Part shown: positions 22,276-32,500 of the stretch, piece by piece
Position numbering within the stretch: position 1 is the first letter of the stretch
Layout of the letters: each line of letters begins with the position of its first letter
From: Symbiodinium natans
Lineage: Eukaryota; Sar; Dinophyceae; Suessiales; Symbiodiniaceae
Assembly (NCBI GenBank): GCA_905221605.1
Contig: CAJNDS010002736.1
Location: forward strand, 134,501 to 198,500
Length of the DNA: 64,000 nt
Direction of reading: 5' to 3'
Notes under the pieces: generated by a model
The model's database searches: none
What the model saw: the letters and a program-made list of their open reading frames with translations, nothing else
Told to the model about the DNA's origin: nothing
Translations under genes and position numbers: made by a program

Positions 22276-25200
22276 ATGGGAGAGATGTTCGGATCGGTAT
22301 CACTGAGTGAACGGGATAGAGATATGGGAAGCAACGAAGACCCTGGAGCAGCTTCATCTTCAAGGACAGTAGGGCTACGATGGCAGCGCCCGGAGCGCCA
22401 GGCCAGGGATGCAGGAGAAAAGGAACGATGTGATCGAGCACAAGCTATGATAGACTTCCTGGAGAAAGTATTCTCTGACGCGGATAAATATCTCAAGGCC
22501 GAGACGGAGGATGGAGTGCCAGGGGTGACGATGTACTCGTATCTGCCGGTCGGGGCCAAGGAACGGGAGGAGGCTAGAATACACTGGATATTGGAGGGAA
22601 ATCTAGAGGTGCAGGAAGTATGGGCTAGACGGGCTATCCCCAACCACTTCAAGGACGATGCGGACTTCAAGAAATGGATGGGCAGTGGGATAGCTGGTGT
22701 GAGAGCGGAAGAGGCCCAGGCCAAGACGGCGAAGAAAGGAGGTAAACGACCGGCCGTGGGCTACGACGTGGATAGGATGCGAGTGCACAAGATTATGTAT
22801 CTCTGGGAGGTACTGCGGTGTACGAGGCGGAATCCTGAAGCATGGATAAGGGAGAAGATCCCTCTGATAGCTGCGACTGTGACGGATGCCACGGACTATT
22901 TGGAGAGGGTGATAGCGAACTGGGATAGACCAAGGTCGCATGGAGGGGCGACGAAGCCGCCACCTCAGGCGAGCCCCGATTCCGGGAACTTGTCGAGGGA
23001 AAAGCTGAACGACTTGATAGGAGTGCGATTGGCTAGAGGGATAGACGTGCCGGGATGTGCCATGCCCACGGCGGGCACAGGAGGAGACGTTGATACGCCA
23101 TGGGCCCCTAAGTTCATCGGCGCGACAGATGAAACAGAGAAATCATTTCAGAGGGGAAGATCGTTTGAGAGGATGATAGCTGGTGTGGCGCCGATAGCAA
23201 TCTCTGTGGGAGGAGTGTATGACGTCACGAACGGAAGCAAGGACCCATTCAGGGCTAGCTGGGGAGGGATCAGCAGAAAGAACCTAGATTGGGCGGAGAT
23301 CCACATGGATGACACAGAGAAGAGTGCGTTCGACGATGCGATCAAAGGGATGATGACATGGTTGGCTGTGCGACCCTTGAAATATGCGATTCCACCGTCT
23401 CAGGTTGCGGAGCGGATAGCGGTCAGCCATAAGTCGAGCGCGGAGAAGCTGAAGATATGGACGGAGGCGCAGCCCAAGATCAAGGTGATAGGCATGGCGG
23501 ACGAGATCGTGGGGGCCTACGATAGCCAATATTTGAAGAGGGGAAGAGACGTGGTGGAAGAGTTTCGGAGAAGCGAGGGGGGAGAAAAAGGATATAGTGT
23601 TATGGCGAACGCAGCAAATGGACAAATGAAGGAGTATCTGGATACACTGTCGTGGCAGATAGGGGGACCGACGTCGGTCCTACACCTGTTGCACTGGTCC
23701 CTGGCCGAAGAAGTGATCACGTTTCCGGAGATCCAGGCAGACGGGGGGATTAAGGATGTGAAAGAACATTTCACGGATTCGCGATGTATGTGGGTACCCA
23801 CGAAGGCCGAGTACGCCGGAGCAGAGAAGCTGAACCTGGAGATGTCGATCGGGAATGAGGAGTTTAATGTGCCCGGGTGGATTTTCCATGGAACGTCTCT
23901 AGAAGCGTTATGGTCGATGATAGCGTCTGGTGGGATAGATCGAAGCCATCCGTTGGTTACGTGGTCGACCGGCGCTCCCAGTGTCAGTGACTCCGCGGGA
24001 TGCTGGTTTGGACGAAGCATCTGTGGTACGGCATCATACTCTACATGGCATTCGTTAGGGAATGGATGGATAGTGAGAGTACTGGCCGGCTTCAGAAGGA
24101 TAGGCAAGAATGTCAAAATGGATGTGGGGACAAGGAGATCGTCGGTGCCTGAAGGACAGATTCGACTGGATGTGGATAGAGTGGAGATAGACGGGGTCTT
24201 GTTCTGCTTTATGAGGGCCACAAAGATCGTCGGTCATGCACTCATCTGCAGGCCGAAGCACCCGGGATTAGGAGTGAATAGCCACCTCATGAGTGAGATG
24301 TCGGCGCTGATGGAGAAGCACCCGCAAGGAGTTGAGAGGCTGTATTGGCGGTATCACCTGGAGAAACGCGCAATTATAGGCCCGGCCCGAGGACCTCTTC
24401 CTGAGCGCCCCGTGGATTGGAAGATGGAACACGAGTTCCTACATCGGGAAGGCGACGAGACTGTCACGAAGGTCGTCGACCAGCCAACTGGCCAGAGGAG
24501 TGGCTTGATAGAACTCATGAGGGGATGGATAGCGGAGTTGCCTAGCGGTGGGGGCGTGTCCGGGCCCGATCGTGACAAGGACTACTACCCAGTGGATAGC
24601 GAGTGGGCCAATGTGATACGCTTGCTGGAGTACATGGGGATAGAGGCACCACTGGCCACGGGACACGATAGCGCTGTTGTGAAGATGCCCTGGAGGAGTT
24701 TTGTGGGGCCAGCAATCTACAGACGGTGTATGGAGAGAAGTGGGGTAGAAGAGGAAATCATGGAGAACGCGAATAGAGCCACGCACCACGTGGGCAAAGT
24801 GTTGGAAATGGCGGACGTGGGAAGCATAGTATTGGGGATAGAAAAGTCACCAAGGAAGTATGGATGGAATAGGCCGGAAGATGTCGACCAGAGCTGGGCG
24901 TTCGAGGCTCAGGCATGGGCGGCTATCATTGGCATAGGAATGGGCGGAGTCGGAGGAAGATTAATGGAGCCTGCTCTTTCGAGCGAGCTTGAGTCCGCGG
25001 TGGAGACCTACGAGTGGATGTTTGACATAGCCAGTGCTTTCCATGAGCGCAAGGCGGCTGAGCTGGTGACATGGTGGGCGGAGGGAATGAAGCCGCCGCT
25101 TCAGCTACGATGTAGTGCGGATCAGAAGACCTACGTACACATCATCATACCTGAGGGGATAGAGGGCGTCTCGAACAAGAAGAATCCGGCGTCACCACAG

Positions 25201-25395
25201 GAAGTTCGAGAGTGGATAGCAATGCTGTTGAAGGCGCACGGAGACAATGGAAAGGCCGCACAAATTGACAGGGACGCAGGAGATGACCTTCCAGGGTGCA
25301 TACAAGAGGGTCCAGGAGGTGTGCAAGGAGTGTGTTTCGAAGGGCCTAGGAGGGAATCAAGTGACGAACGTCGTCGTGGTATTAGCCCCAGCTGA
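22276..25395 (+). CDS. Unknown 1039-codon ORF with ADP-ribosyltransferase-like HGT motif
   Basis: Starts at an ATG with a strong eukaryotic initiation context. No function is established. Around codons 535-620 the reading WIFHGTSLEALWSMIASGG, followed by an SYSTW segment and short beta-like strands, resembles the H-G-T...Y-S layout of PARP/ADP-ribosyltransferase folds (His at 23887-23889). The third catalytic residue was not identified, so this is a weak assignment. The N-terminal half is helical and unassigned. From 24,130 the sequence is shared with copy A. The last 50 or so codons overlap the next ORF and look out of frame, so the true end may be near 25,255. It lies 3' of RNase H, where some retroelements keep env-like or accessory genes; no membrane segment is obvious. 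Confidence 0.65.
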   Translation: MGEMFGSVSLSERDRDMGSNEDPGAASSSRTVGLRWQRPERQARDAGEKERCDRAQAMIDFLEKVFSDADKYLKAETEDGVPGVTMYSYLPVGAKEREEARIHWILEGNLEVQEVWARRAIPNHFKDDADFKKWMGSGIAGVRAEEAQAKTAKKGGKRPAVGYDVDRMRVHKIMYLWEVLRCTRRNPEAWIREKIPLIAATVTDATDYLERVIANWDRPRSHGGATKPPPQASPDSGNLSREKLNDLIGVRLARGIDVPGCAMPTAGTGGDVDTPWAPKFIGATDETEKSFQRGRSFERMIAGVAPIAISVGGVYDVTNGSKDPFRASWGGISRKNLDWAEIHMDDTEKSAFDDAIKGMMTWLAVRPLKYAIPPSQVAERIAVSHKSSAEKLKIWTEAQPKIKVIGMADEIVGAYDSQYLKRGRDVVEEFRRSEGGEKGYSVMANAANGQMKEYLDTLSWQIGGPTSVLHLLHWSLAEEVITFPEIQADGGIKDVKEHFTDSRCMWVPTKAEYAGAEKLNLEMSIGNEEFNVPGWIFHGTSLEALWSMIASGGIDRSHPLVTWSTGAPSVSDSAGCWFGRSICGTASYSTWHSLGNGWIVRVLAGFRRIGKNVKMDVGTRRSSVPEGQIRLDVDRVEIDGVLFCFMRATKIVGHALICRPKHPGLGVNSHLMSEMSALMEKHPQGVERLYWRYHLEKRAIIGPARGPLPERPVDWKMEHEFLHREGDETVTKVVDQPTGQRSGLIELMRGWIAELPSGGGVSGPDRDKDYYPVDSEWANVIRLLEYMGIEAPLATGHDSAVVKMPWRSFVGPAIYRRCMERSGVEEEIMENANRATHHVGKVLEMADVGSIVLGIEKSPRKYGWNRPEDVDQSWAFEAQAWAAIIGIGMGGVGGRLMEPALSSELESAVETYEWMFDIASAFHERKAAELVTWWAEGMKPPLQLRCSADQKTYVHIIIPEGIEGVSNKKNPASPQEVREWIAMLLKAHGDNGKAAQIDRDAGDDLPGCIQEGPGGVQGVCFEGPRRESSDERRRGISPS

Positions 25396-27742
25396 AATGG
25401 CGGCGGGGAATGCCCGCCGAGCGATAGAAGAAGTTAGACGATTCGAGGCTATGGACGATGATAGCAAAACCAAGGTGGCGAGGGACACGAGGGAGACGAT
25501 CAGGAAAGCCAATGCCAATGTGCTCTGGGTAGGGCCCGGAAATTTCGAAGAGAATGGGTTCCCTACTAACTATAGAGTCAGAGAAGAGGCTAGGGAGCTG
25601 ATGAGAGCTGGAGAAGCCATGGACAAGCTGATGAAGAAGTCTGGAATCATCACTCTGCCTTGGAACGTTATGCGTACGGCATTTCCTCGAATAGGGGTGG
25701 AAGCGGGAAAGCTGTACATCAGTGCTGGGCGAACGTTCGGCTTCTGGGCGCAGATTCTGTTCATCTCGATGTTTGGAATGATGTGGCCGACCCCGCGAGA
25801 CATGGAGTTATACGATAGGGAGACCTCGGCCATTAGGGAAGTGATTAGCGAGGAGGGTAGGGATAGCGTTGGAGAGGTTGGAGTCTGGCTCAGACGATGG
25901 ATAGACGTGGCGAAGGGAGACCGGTCGCTGAAAACGAAAGTGATTGTGCCGGAGACCAAGATCACGGGTTTCACGGAGAGCCTTAGGACATCGGATAGAC
26001 AAGGGGTGTATACGGAGATGGCTGCGAGGATAGACGAGTCGGTGTGGAAGGCAATGTGTGGCAAGTCTGAAGCCCACTGCGTATCAGCCGGGGATAGGGG
26101 ATCTTGGCACCGGATGAAGGTGATTATTTACGCAGCGGCCGGCTTCCACATGAAGGACCCCGAGTATCAAGCTCTGAGGGCTATGGCGGCAATCGGCCAG
26201 CTAAAGGCGATGGCGGATGATGCCGAAATGATAGAGGACGATGCAGAGTCGGATGGAGAAGAGGATGATGCTATGGGCGAGGATAGACCGGGAGACCAAT
26301 CCGCTCACAAGGGAGACGCGTCGATGGCTGAGGAAAGCAGGGAAGGCAGTGACGAGGGTTTCGCCACCGTGAAGAGTCGGTCAGAACAAAAGAAGGCGAA
26401 AAAGGAGAACCGGGAGGCGAAGAAGAGAAAGGAGCTGCTCGAGAGTGCCCAGGAGCTCGCGAACCAGCGACGAGAGAAGCAGGCTCGAGACGAGAAAAGA
26501 AAGAGTGCCGAGGAAAAGACGGGAGACGGCAGAGACGGCGGAGAACTTAGGGGAACCGCTGGGATAGGTGATCAAGGGGATAGACCGCCGGCTCCGCCAG
26601 TGCCACCACGAGGCGATGCGAAGGAGGCAGTTATGCAGGCTCCCAGATGGAAGGGTGGTGCTGGGACAGGTAGTAACGTCAAGACCCTGAGCGACCTCAA
26701 GTTCGAACAGGAGTATTTGGATAGAAAGGCGCAACAGGAATCGAGAAGCGGGGACGTTGGCGAAGGACCGATGGTGATAGGGTCTGGAGGCACAGTGGGA
26801 GTCGTTACCGACGGAACAGAACTGGATAGGGTGGAATGTGTGGGTACTGGAGAGAGCGGGGGAGTATTGAGATTAAGAATGGAAGAAGAGGGATCGCCAG
26901 TGATTGAGGCCCCATGGTCGAGGAACACGAGGGCAGGGCAGGTACTGGGGGAGGGGCATTTGATAGGAATGCAGCACTGGATTCGTTGCTACGGAGCCCC
27001 GCCGATGGCCTGGACGGTGATAGTGGTACAGGTGATACGCAGGATGATTAGAGCGACGTGCCCGAGGGAGGTTACCGATGAAGTCACGCCCAAAGAAGTA
27101 TACGACATTGTGGAGGCGGGAATACATGATTCACAGGTGCTGTCGGGGACGAGGTCTGGCGCCGAACCGTCGTACACCGGGATAGCTTTGGGAACGTTGA
27201 TGAGAAGCAGAATATTGAATGTTGAGAGCAACGTCGGGGGGATGAGGAGGTGGGTGGAGCAATTCTATCGTGTGTGGATGGGCATGAATGGAATATTGGG
27301 GACTGTGCCGGAGTTGCGAGCCGACGGTGGCAGGCTAGGCCGGCCGGGACACAAGCCTACATCGGTTTCACCGCAACCGAGTGCCTACATCCAGCGATGC
27401 GGACGAAATAGAGGTGGAGATGCGGTGGATAATATACAATGTAATGATAGAACCAGAGACGCTTTCTCTAGGGTACGAGGAGCTCGAGATGCTGTGGGAA
27501 ACGAAGTTGTTCGAGGTAGTCCAGAGGGCCGGAGAGCATCTGATAGACCGCGTATTGACGAGGATAGACACCGGAGCCGGGGGGTACCCGGACAGCATGG
27601 ACATAGCGGACATGGTAGAAGAGGTGACAAGGCAAGGCTTTGGATCCGAGACGGGATGTACGACTCACCTGAACAACATCGAGTTTTCGAATTATGTGGT
27701 GAGAATATGGCTGGCCAAGTTCGTCAGGGCAATGCTACTTGA
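25247..27742 (+). CDS. Unknown element ORF, 831 codons
   Basis: Overlaps the previous ORF in the +1 frame. The first convincing residues start at the ATG at 25283 (MTFQGAYKRVQEVC). Roughly codons 320-430 form a charged, lysine-rich helical segment (KKAKKENREAKKRKELL) after an acidic stretch. A Pro/Gly-rich linker (APPVPPRGD) follows, then a folded-looking region. I do not recognise a family. After about 27,355 the frame becomes Arg-rich while the +1 frame (27381-27938) becomes protein-like, so the real protein probably continues there. Confidence 0.6.
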   Translation: MERPHKLTGTQEMTFQGAYKRVQEVCKECVSKGLGGNQVTNVVVVLAPAEMAAGNARRAIEEVRRFEAMDDDSKTKVARDTRETIRKANANVLWVGPGNFEENGFPTNYRVREEARELMRAGEAMDKLMKKSGIITLPWNVMRTAFPRIGVEAGKLYISAGRTFGFWAQILFISMFGMMWPTPRDMELYDRETSAIREVISEEGRDSVGEVGVWLRRWIDVAKGDRSLKTKVIVPETKITGFTESLRTSDRQGVYTEMAARIDESVWKAMCGKSEAHCVSAGDRGSWHRMKVIIYAAAGFHMKDPEYQALRAMAAIGQLKAMADDAEMIEDDAESDGEEDDAMGEDRPGDQSAHKGDASMAEESREGSDEGFATVKSRSEQKKAKKENREAKKRKELLESAQELANQRREKQARDEKRKSAEEKTGDGRDGGELRGTAGIGDQGDRPPAPPVPPRGDAKEAVMQAPRWKGGAGTGSNVKTLSDLKFEQEYLDRKAQQESRSGDVGEGPMVIGSGGTVGVVTDGTELDRVECVGTGESGGVLRLRMEEEGSPVIEAPWSRNTRAGQVLGEGHLIGMQHWIRCYGAPPMAWTVIVVQVIRRMIRATCPREVTDEVTPKEVYDIVEAGIHDSQVLSGTRSGAEPSYTGIALGTLMRSRILNVESNVGGMRRWVEQFYRVWMGMNGILGTVPELRADGGRLGRPGHKPTSVSPQPSAYIQRCGRNRGGDAVDNIQCNDRTRDAFSRVRGARDAVGNEVVRGSPEGRRASDRPRIDEDRHRSRGVPGQHGHSGHGRRGDKARLWIRDGMYDSPEQHRVFELCGENMAGQVRQGNAT

Positions 27743-27938
27743 GGATATGAAGTTCCCGAAGGAATGGGCCAACACCATGGCATGGTGGATAGCGCAGAAT
27801 ATAATGCTGATTAAGCCCGAGACCGATGTTGTGGAGATGATGGGGAACGACAACGCGATGTTCGAGGAGATCATCGGCTCGATGAGAAGAATAGAGAGTA
27901 TGGGTCAAGGCATCCGGCAGACTACTATCAATGGGTAG
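27381..27938 (+). CDS. Unknown element ORF, 185 codons (frame-shifted continuation)
   Basis: A protein-like, mostly helical reading starting SSDADEIEVEMRWIIYN. It continues the preceding ORF if the 28 bp between two copies of GCCTACATC (27355-27363 and 27383-27391) are absent: both frames read PTS at the repeat and then continue smoothly. That 28-bp segment could be a short duplication or an unrecognised removed sequence. The frame changes again near 27,890-27,920. Confidence 0.55.
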   Translation: MPTSSDADEIEVEMRWIIYNVMIEPETLSLGYEELEMLWETKLFEVVQRAGEHLIDRVLTRIDTGAGGYPDSMDIADMVEEVTRQGFGSETGCTTHLNNIEFSNYVVRIWLAKFVRAMLLEDMKFPKEWANTMAWWIAQNIMLIKPETDVVEMMGNDNAMFEEIIGSMRRIESMGQGIRQTTING

Positions 27939-28021
27939 AAGAAATCAAGGAAGACGCGCTCAAGGAGGCTCTCAAGGGCAGGAGGAGCGCAGCAGGGGTA
28001 AGGCCCGAACCGCTCGACTCA

Positions 28022-28297
28022 GTGGCCGAGGCCGAAGAGCACGGGACGAACCCAAAGGAGGCAAGCGACGCCACGATGCAGATAGATGCGGAGGGAGAGG
28101 CGGACAAGCCCGAGAACGTGGTGATGGATAGCACGATGGAGGGGGCAGAAGCTCACGAGACGGCGGAGCCAGATAGTGAGAACGAGAGAGGTCAAGGATT
28201 CTCTGAATTGTTCGGACATGGAACTGACACGATATCACAGAAACCAAGACCCCCCCCTCCCAAACCCCGCCCCAGCCAGAAAATAACGACAAAATAA
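28022..28297 (+). CDS. Acidic C-terminal tail ORF
   Basis: The frame is open from about 27,900 and reads DYYQWVEEIKEDALKEAL before the first start-like codon. It is therefore most likely the tail of the 831+185-codon protein after one more frame change. Composition is Glu/Asp/Ala-rich, with a Pro/Lys-rich end just before the inter-ORF hairpin. Confidence 0.45.
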   Translation: MAEAEEHGTNPKEASDATMQIDAEGEADKPENVVMDSTMEGAEAHETAEPDSENERGQGFSELFGHGTDTISQKPRPPPPKPRPSQKITTK

Positions 28298-28306
28298 AGA
28301 GCGACA

Positions 28307-28369
28307 GCAAAAATAAGCACTAATAAGCCTTAATAAGCCTTAATAAGCCTTATTAGTGCTTATTTTTGC
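28307..28369. promoter_or_regulatory. Strong stem-loop (copy B)
   Basis: Second copy of the 21-bp stem, 21-nt loop structure at 4178-4240, ten bases after the acidic ORF stop. It could be a 3'-end processing or packaging structure. Confidence 0.8.
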
Positions 28370-28468
28370 AAGGCAGGGGCTTGAAGAAATAAGACGAAAA
28401 TAGGGCTTAATAAGGCTTATTTTTCGGGATGTTGTTTCGGAGAAAAGAGGGAAAATAAAGTTATTGAG

Positions 28469-29391
28469 CGACAGAGGCTACATGGTGGGGTTCTGGGCGG
28501 GGGTCGTGGGGTTCTGGGCGGGGGTTGGGCCCAAACAAAGCCAAAATAAGGACGAAGCAACACCGAAATATACCCGAAATACGCCCGAAATAAGCTACGT
28601 GGGGTTCTGGGCGGGGGTTGGGCCCAAACAAAGCCGAAATAAGCGCGAAATAAGCCCGACATAAACCCGAAATAAGGCCGAAATAAGCTACATGGGGGCG
28701 GGGGTTGGGCCCAAACAGAGCCGAAAGAAGGGCAAAATAACACCAAAGTAAGCCCGAAATACACCCGAAATAAGCACGACAGAGGCTACGTGCGGTTGTG
28801 GGCGGGGGTTAATGCCGAAATAAGGCCAAAATAACATCGAAATAAGCCCGAAATAAGCCGGACAGAGGCTACGTGGGATTCTGTGCAAGGCTCCCAAACA
28901 AACCCGAAATAAGCTCGAAATAAGCCCGACATAAGCCCGAAATAAACCCGAAATAAACCCGAAATAAGCCCGAAATAAGGCCGACAGAGGCTACGTGGGG
29001 TTCTGGGCGGGGGTCCCAAACCAAGCCGAAACACGCCCGAAATAACACCGAAATAAACCCGAAATAAGGCCGAAATAAGCTACGTGGGGTTCTGGGGGGG
29101 TTGGGCCCAAACAATGCCGAAATAAGGCCAAAAAAACACCGAAATAAGCCGGACAGAAGCTACGTGGGATTTTGCGCGGGGGGTCCCAAACAAAGCCGAA
29201 ATAAGGACGAAGTAACACCGAAATAAACCCGAAATAAGGCCGAAATAAGCTACGTGGAGTTCTGGGCGGGGGTTGGGCCCAAACAAAGCCGAAATAAGGC
29301 CAAAATAACACTGAAGTAAACCCGAAGTACACCCGAAATAAGCACGACAGAGGCTACGTGCGGTTTTGGGCGGGGGGTTGGGCTTGCCCTG
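28469..29391. repeat. Ten-unit tandem array (copy B)
   Basis: Same as 4340-5262. GATAG, otherwise seen about once per 100-130 bp, is absent from this block, so the array evolves by a different process from the ORFs. It sits directly upstream of the 2158-codon ORF and is the best candidate for a promoter/LTR-like segment. Confidence 0.9.
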
Positions 29392-29474
29392 CGTCACCAG
29401 AAAACATCAGGAAATAGCCAGAACATAAGGCACTTTGCTTCCAAAAATAAGCCTTATTAAGGGTTATTTATGAT

Positions 29475-29485
29475 TTATTTTTCAG
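29475..29485 (+). promoter_or_regulatory. Candidate splice acceptor (copy B)
   Basis: Pyrimidine-rich TTATTTTTCAG before a G-rich stretch and the open frame of the 2158-codon ORF. It could receive a spliced leader or an upstream exon supplying the missing ATG. Confidence 0.4.
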
Positions 29486-29512
29486 CTAGGGGGGGTTTGG
29501 GGGGGGGGTGGT

Positions 29513-32500
29513 TTGGACCCTGTGACGATAGCTGACAGGGAAGAGGATAGTCACGTCGCGAGACAGAACCCGGAGATATATAGGCGTGTCGTGGAGGACG
29601 TGTGGAACCAGAAGCACAACTTCCCGTTCCCATGGCTGGACGAAGCGAGAGCGGAAAGGGACGATCTAGTGAAGAAGGTGACGGACACGGTGCATGAGCG
29701 GGTCACCCGAGAGAATCCAGTAGAGGAGAGCAACGCGAGAGGATCGGGAATACATAGCTTCAGCGAGCCGGTCGAGTGGCTTAGAAGGATATGCTGGGGA
29801 TATCATTGTCACGCGTGCTTTGCTTGGTGGTTGGGGTATACGGGAGTGGATAGCAATGGCGAAGCTTTTCCGTGCGAAGGAGCCGTGTGCCCTGTCTGCG
29901 AGAAGGAACTGGGAGAAGTGGGGAAGTATAGCACCTTGGTGAAGGGCAGGCCACCGTCAGTGGTGCTGGCGGCAATTGTGCAGAACTCATATCTGCCTGA
30001 ATACGATCCTAGGAGAATAGTGGCACGACTGACTGAGAGACTAGCCGCGGAGGGGATGCCATGGGAAGAGATAGACTTATTCGAGCCACACGAGCTGATG
30101 GTCGCTGCAGGAGTAGTGGTTGTCGATAAGCCGGAGGCGAAATTGGACTTCATGGACGTTATTATGACGCTGGGGAAGATCGCCACTGACGAAAGCGGAA
30201 CTCTTCCGGAATGGAATCTGGATAGATGTCTAGAAAGACCACAGGCGCCAGAGCTAATGGAGGATAGCGTGGAACCCGATGCGAGGAGAAGATTGAGAAT
30301 GGCAGCGGCGAGCTTGAGGGAGTCACCTAATTGGCGCGAAGAGATACAAGCGATTGCCCGAGACTACAGGATTGAGGGAATGGGTTTCTGGAGAGCAAAC
30401 CCTGACGTGAGGAGAGAACAGTGGAGAAGGGCAGCGGAAATAGCGATAGAACGCAGAGCGAGCAACCTGGGTCCGATGGAGCTGGATAGAGAACTCAGAG
30501 CTCAAAGGGTGAGGGAGGTCACGCAGCGCCTGGGCCCCGAGGTGAGCGATCGGCTGTTGATAAGAGGGGTGAACTTCTCCATTTTCAACTTGGAGGACTT
30601 AATGTACAAGGTGCTGAAGGATGTGACGGTAGAGGACCTGATGGCGGGTTTGAACAGCGCCGGAGCCGAGACGATAGCGGCGGAGATCAAGAAAAGGATA
30701 GAACAGCATCAAGGTAGGCGGCCGGAATTCGCGAACATTATGAATGTGAAGCTGGGTGAGGTGGTCCGGAAACAATATCAGGATCAGCTTGAGTTGAGAT
30801 ACCGGCCGGAGGACATCCAGAGGTGGAAACCGGATAGAAGGAGAGAAGAAATCAAGAAGCTTCCGGTTTGGGTACGATGCACCATGCAAAGGATCCTCCT
30901 AGGAGGAATCAGGGACAAGGGCGCGAACCCATCAAGGATAGAGCGGCGACTGTACGCATACCTACAGTTGATAGATTTCACCCTTGCCGAAGAATGCAAT
31001 GAGCCGGAAGACGAAGATGCCGGTGGTGTGGCAAAGAGGGGTAGAAACTGGCAGGAGGTGATCAAGCCGGAGGAGATGAAGGAGAAAATCATGATTCCAC
31101 ACTACAAGATGAATTATCGGATAGCCAGGCGTAGATCTACGTGGGAGGCTGTAGTTGAGGCGGCCGAAGCGGGGCAGAGTTGGATGATACACTCGGCTGA
31201 TGGAGCTGTGATTAGAAACACATCATGGGTGACGTGGACGCGGGATGAGGGTGAAGGGATAGGCGCGACAGTGTTCAACCCAATAGACTACCTTACACAG
31301 ACCAAGAAGGCGGCCGTTAGGGCCATGGTAGAGAAGAGCATGGCTGAAGGAGATTATCATCCGAACCTGTATACCGAGGAGGCGGCGCGAGGGAGAACTC
31401 AGTACTTTCCAGCCCACGAGCTTGTGACCGCTCTTATGGTGGATTCGCTGAGAGTAACGCTTACGGATAGAGCATCGAAGTTGTGTGCCTCGGCGATTTT
31501 CAAGAACTGGGTGCCACAATACGAGAGGAGGGACAGGTTGATGGCTGAGCTGCACGCTGTGCAGGTTTTGTTGGACGGAGTCGTGCGTAGTGCCAACCAG
31601 ATGCCCATGGTCCACCCGCATATGATGTACGGATTAGCAACGCTCACGAAGTTGAGGGATTTCTATGCGGCCATGAGAGAAGCAGCGGAATTCTACGGAC
31701 TTGGCTCGCGACCACTGGGGACGATAGTTGCTGATGCCTCAATGAAGGAGCCGATGCACCCTCTGGAAAGGCCAGAAATGATGGCGACGAACGTCAGAGA
31801 CGTAATGAGGTCGATGGCGTCTGCTCTGATCCTCACAGAGATGCCCGAGATGTGGGAGGGACTGACGCTGGAGGAGTACCGGATTAGGCAGGAGAGGGCG
31901 GCAGTGGAGATGGATGAACAGGATAGACGAATGGGATGGGATAGAATGCGAGAAAGAGCGATGACGGGACATGAGAGGAAGTACAACACAGCGGTCATAC
32001 GACAGAATCCCGACGACTCCAAGGCTGTGATGTTGAATATGTCGTTGGTGGCAGCGAACCCGATCACTGCTCATCGTGCTCCGACTGCAAACATCAGATC
32101 CGATAGAGTGGAACATGGCAGAGAAGTACCAGGTGAATTGAAGGCAGATAGGTTCCTGACCGGCGACGTAGAGGCAGAGCCCACACACAGGCCTTTCATG
32201 ATACAGGCGGATAGAATGAGAACGTCGATGGAGAGTGTAGTGACGAAAATCATAGACGGAACGTTGATCAGCACACAAAAGGGAAAGGAGAACATGACAG
32301 ACAGAGAGAGGCTGCAGGAAGCGGAGGATAGAATCAAACAACTGAAGTTCAGATTGACGAATGTTGCGGTAAGACTGGTCATGGTAGGCTTGATAGACGA
32401 GGATGAAGATGATCCGCTATGCGAGGAGTTCGACGAGGACTACGAGCGGAGAAAATACTACTCAGATGAAGAGTGGAAGAATATCAAGGAGGCAGAAGTG

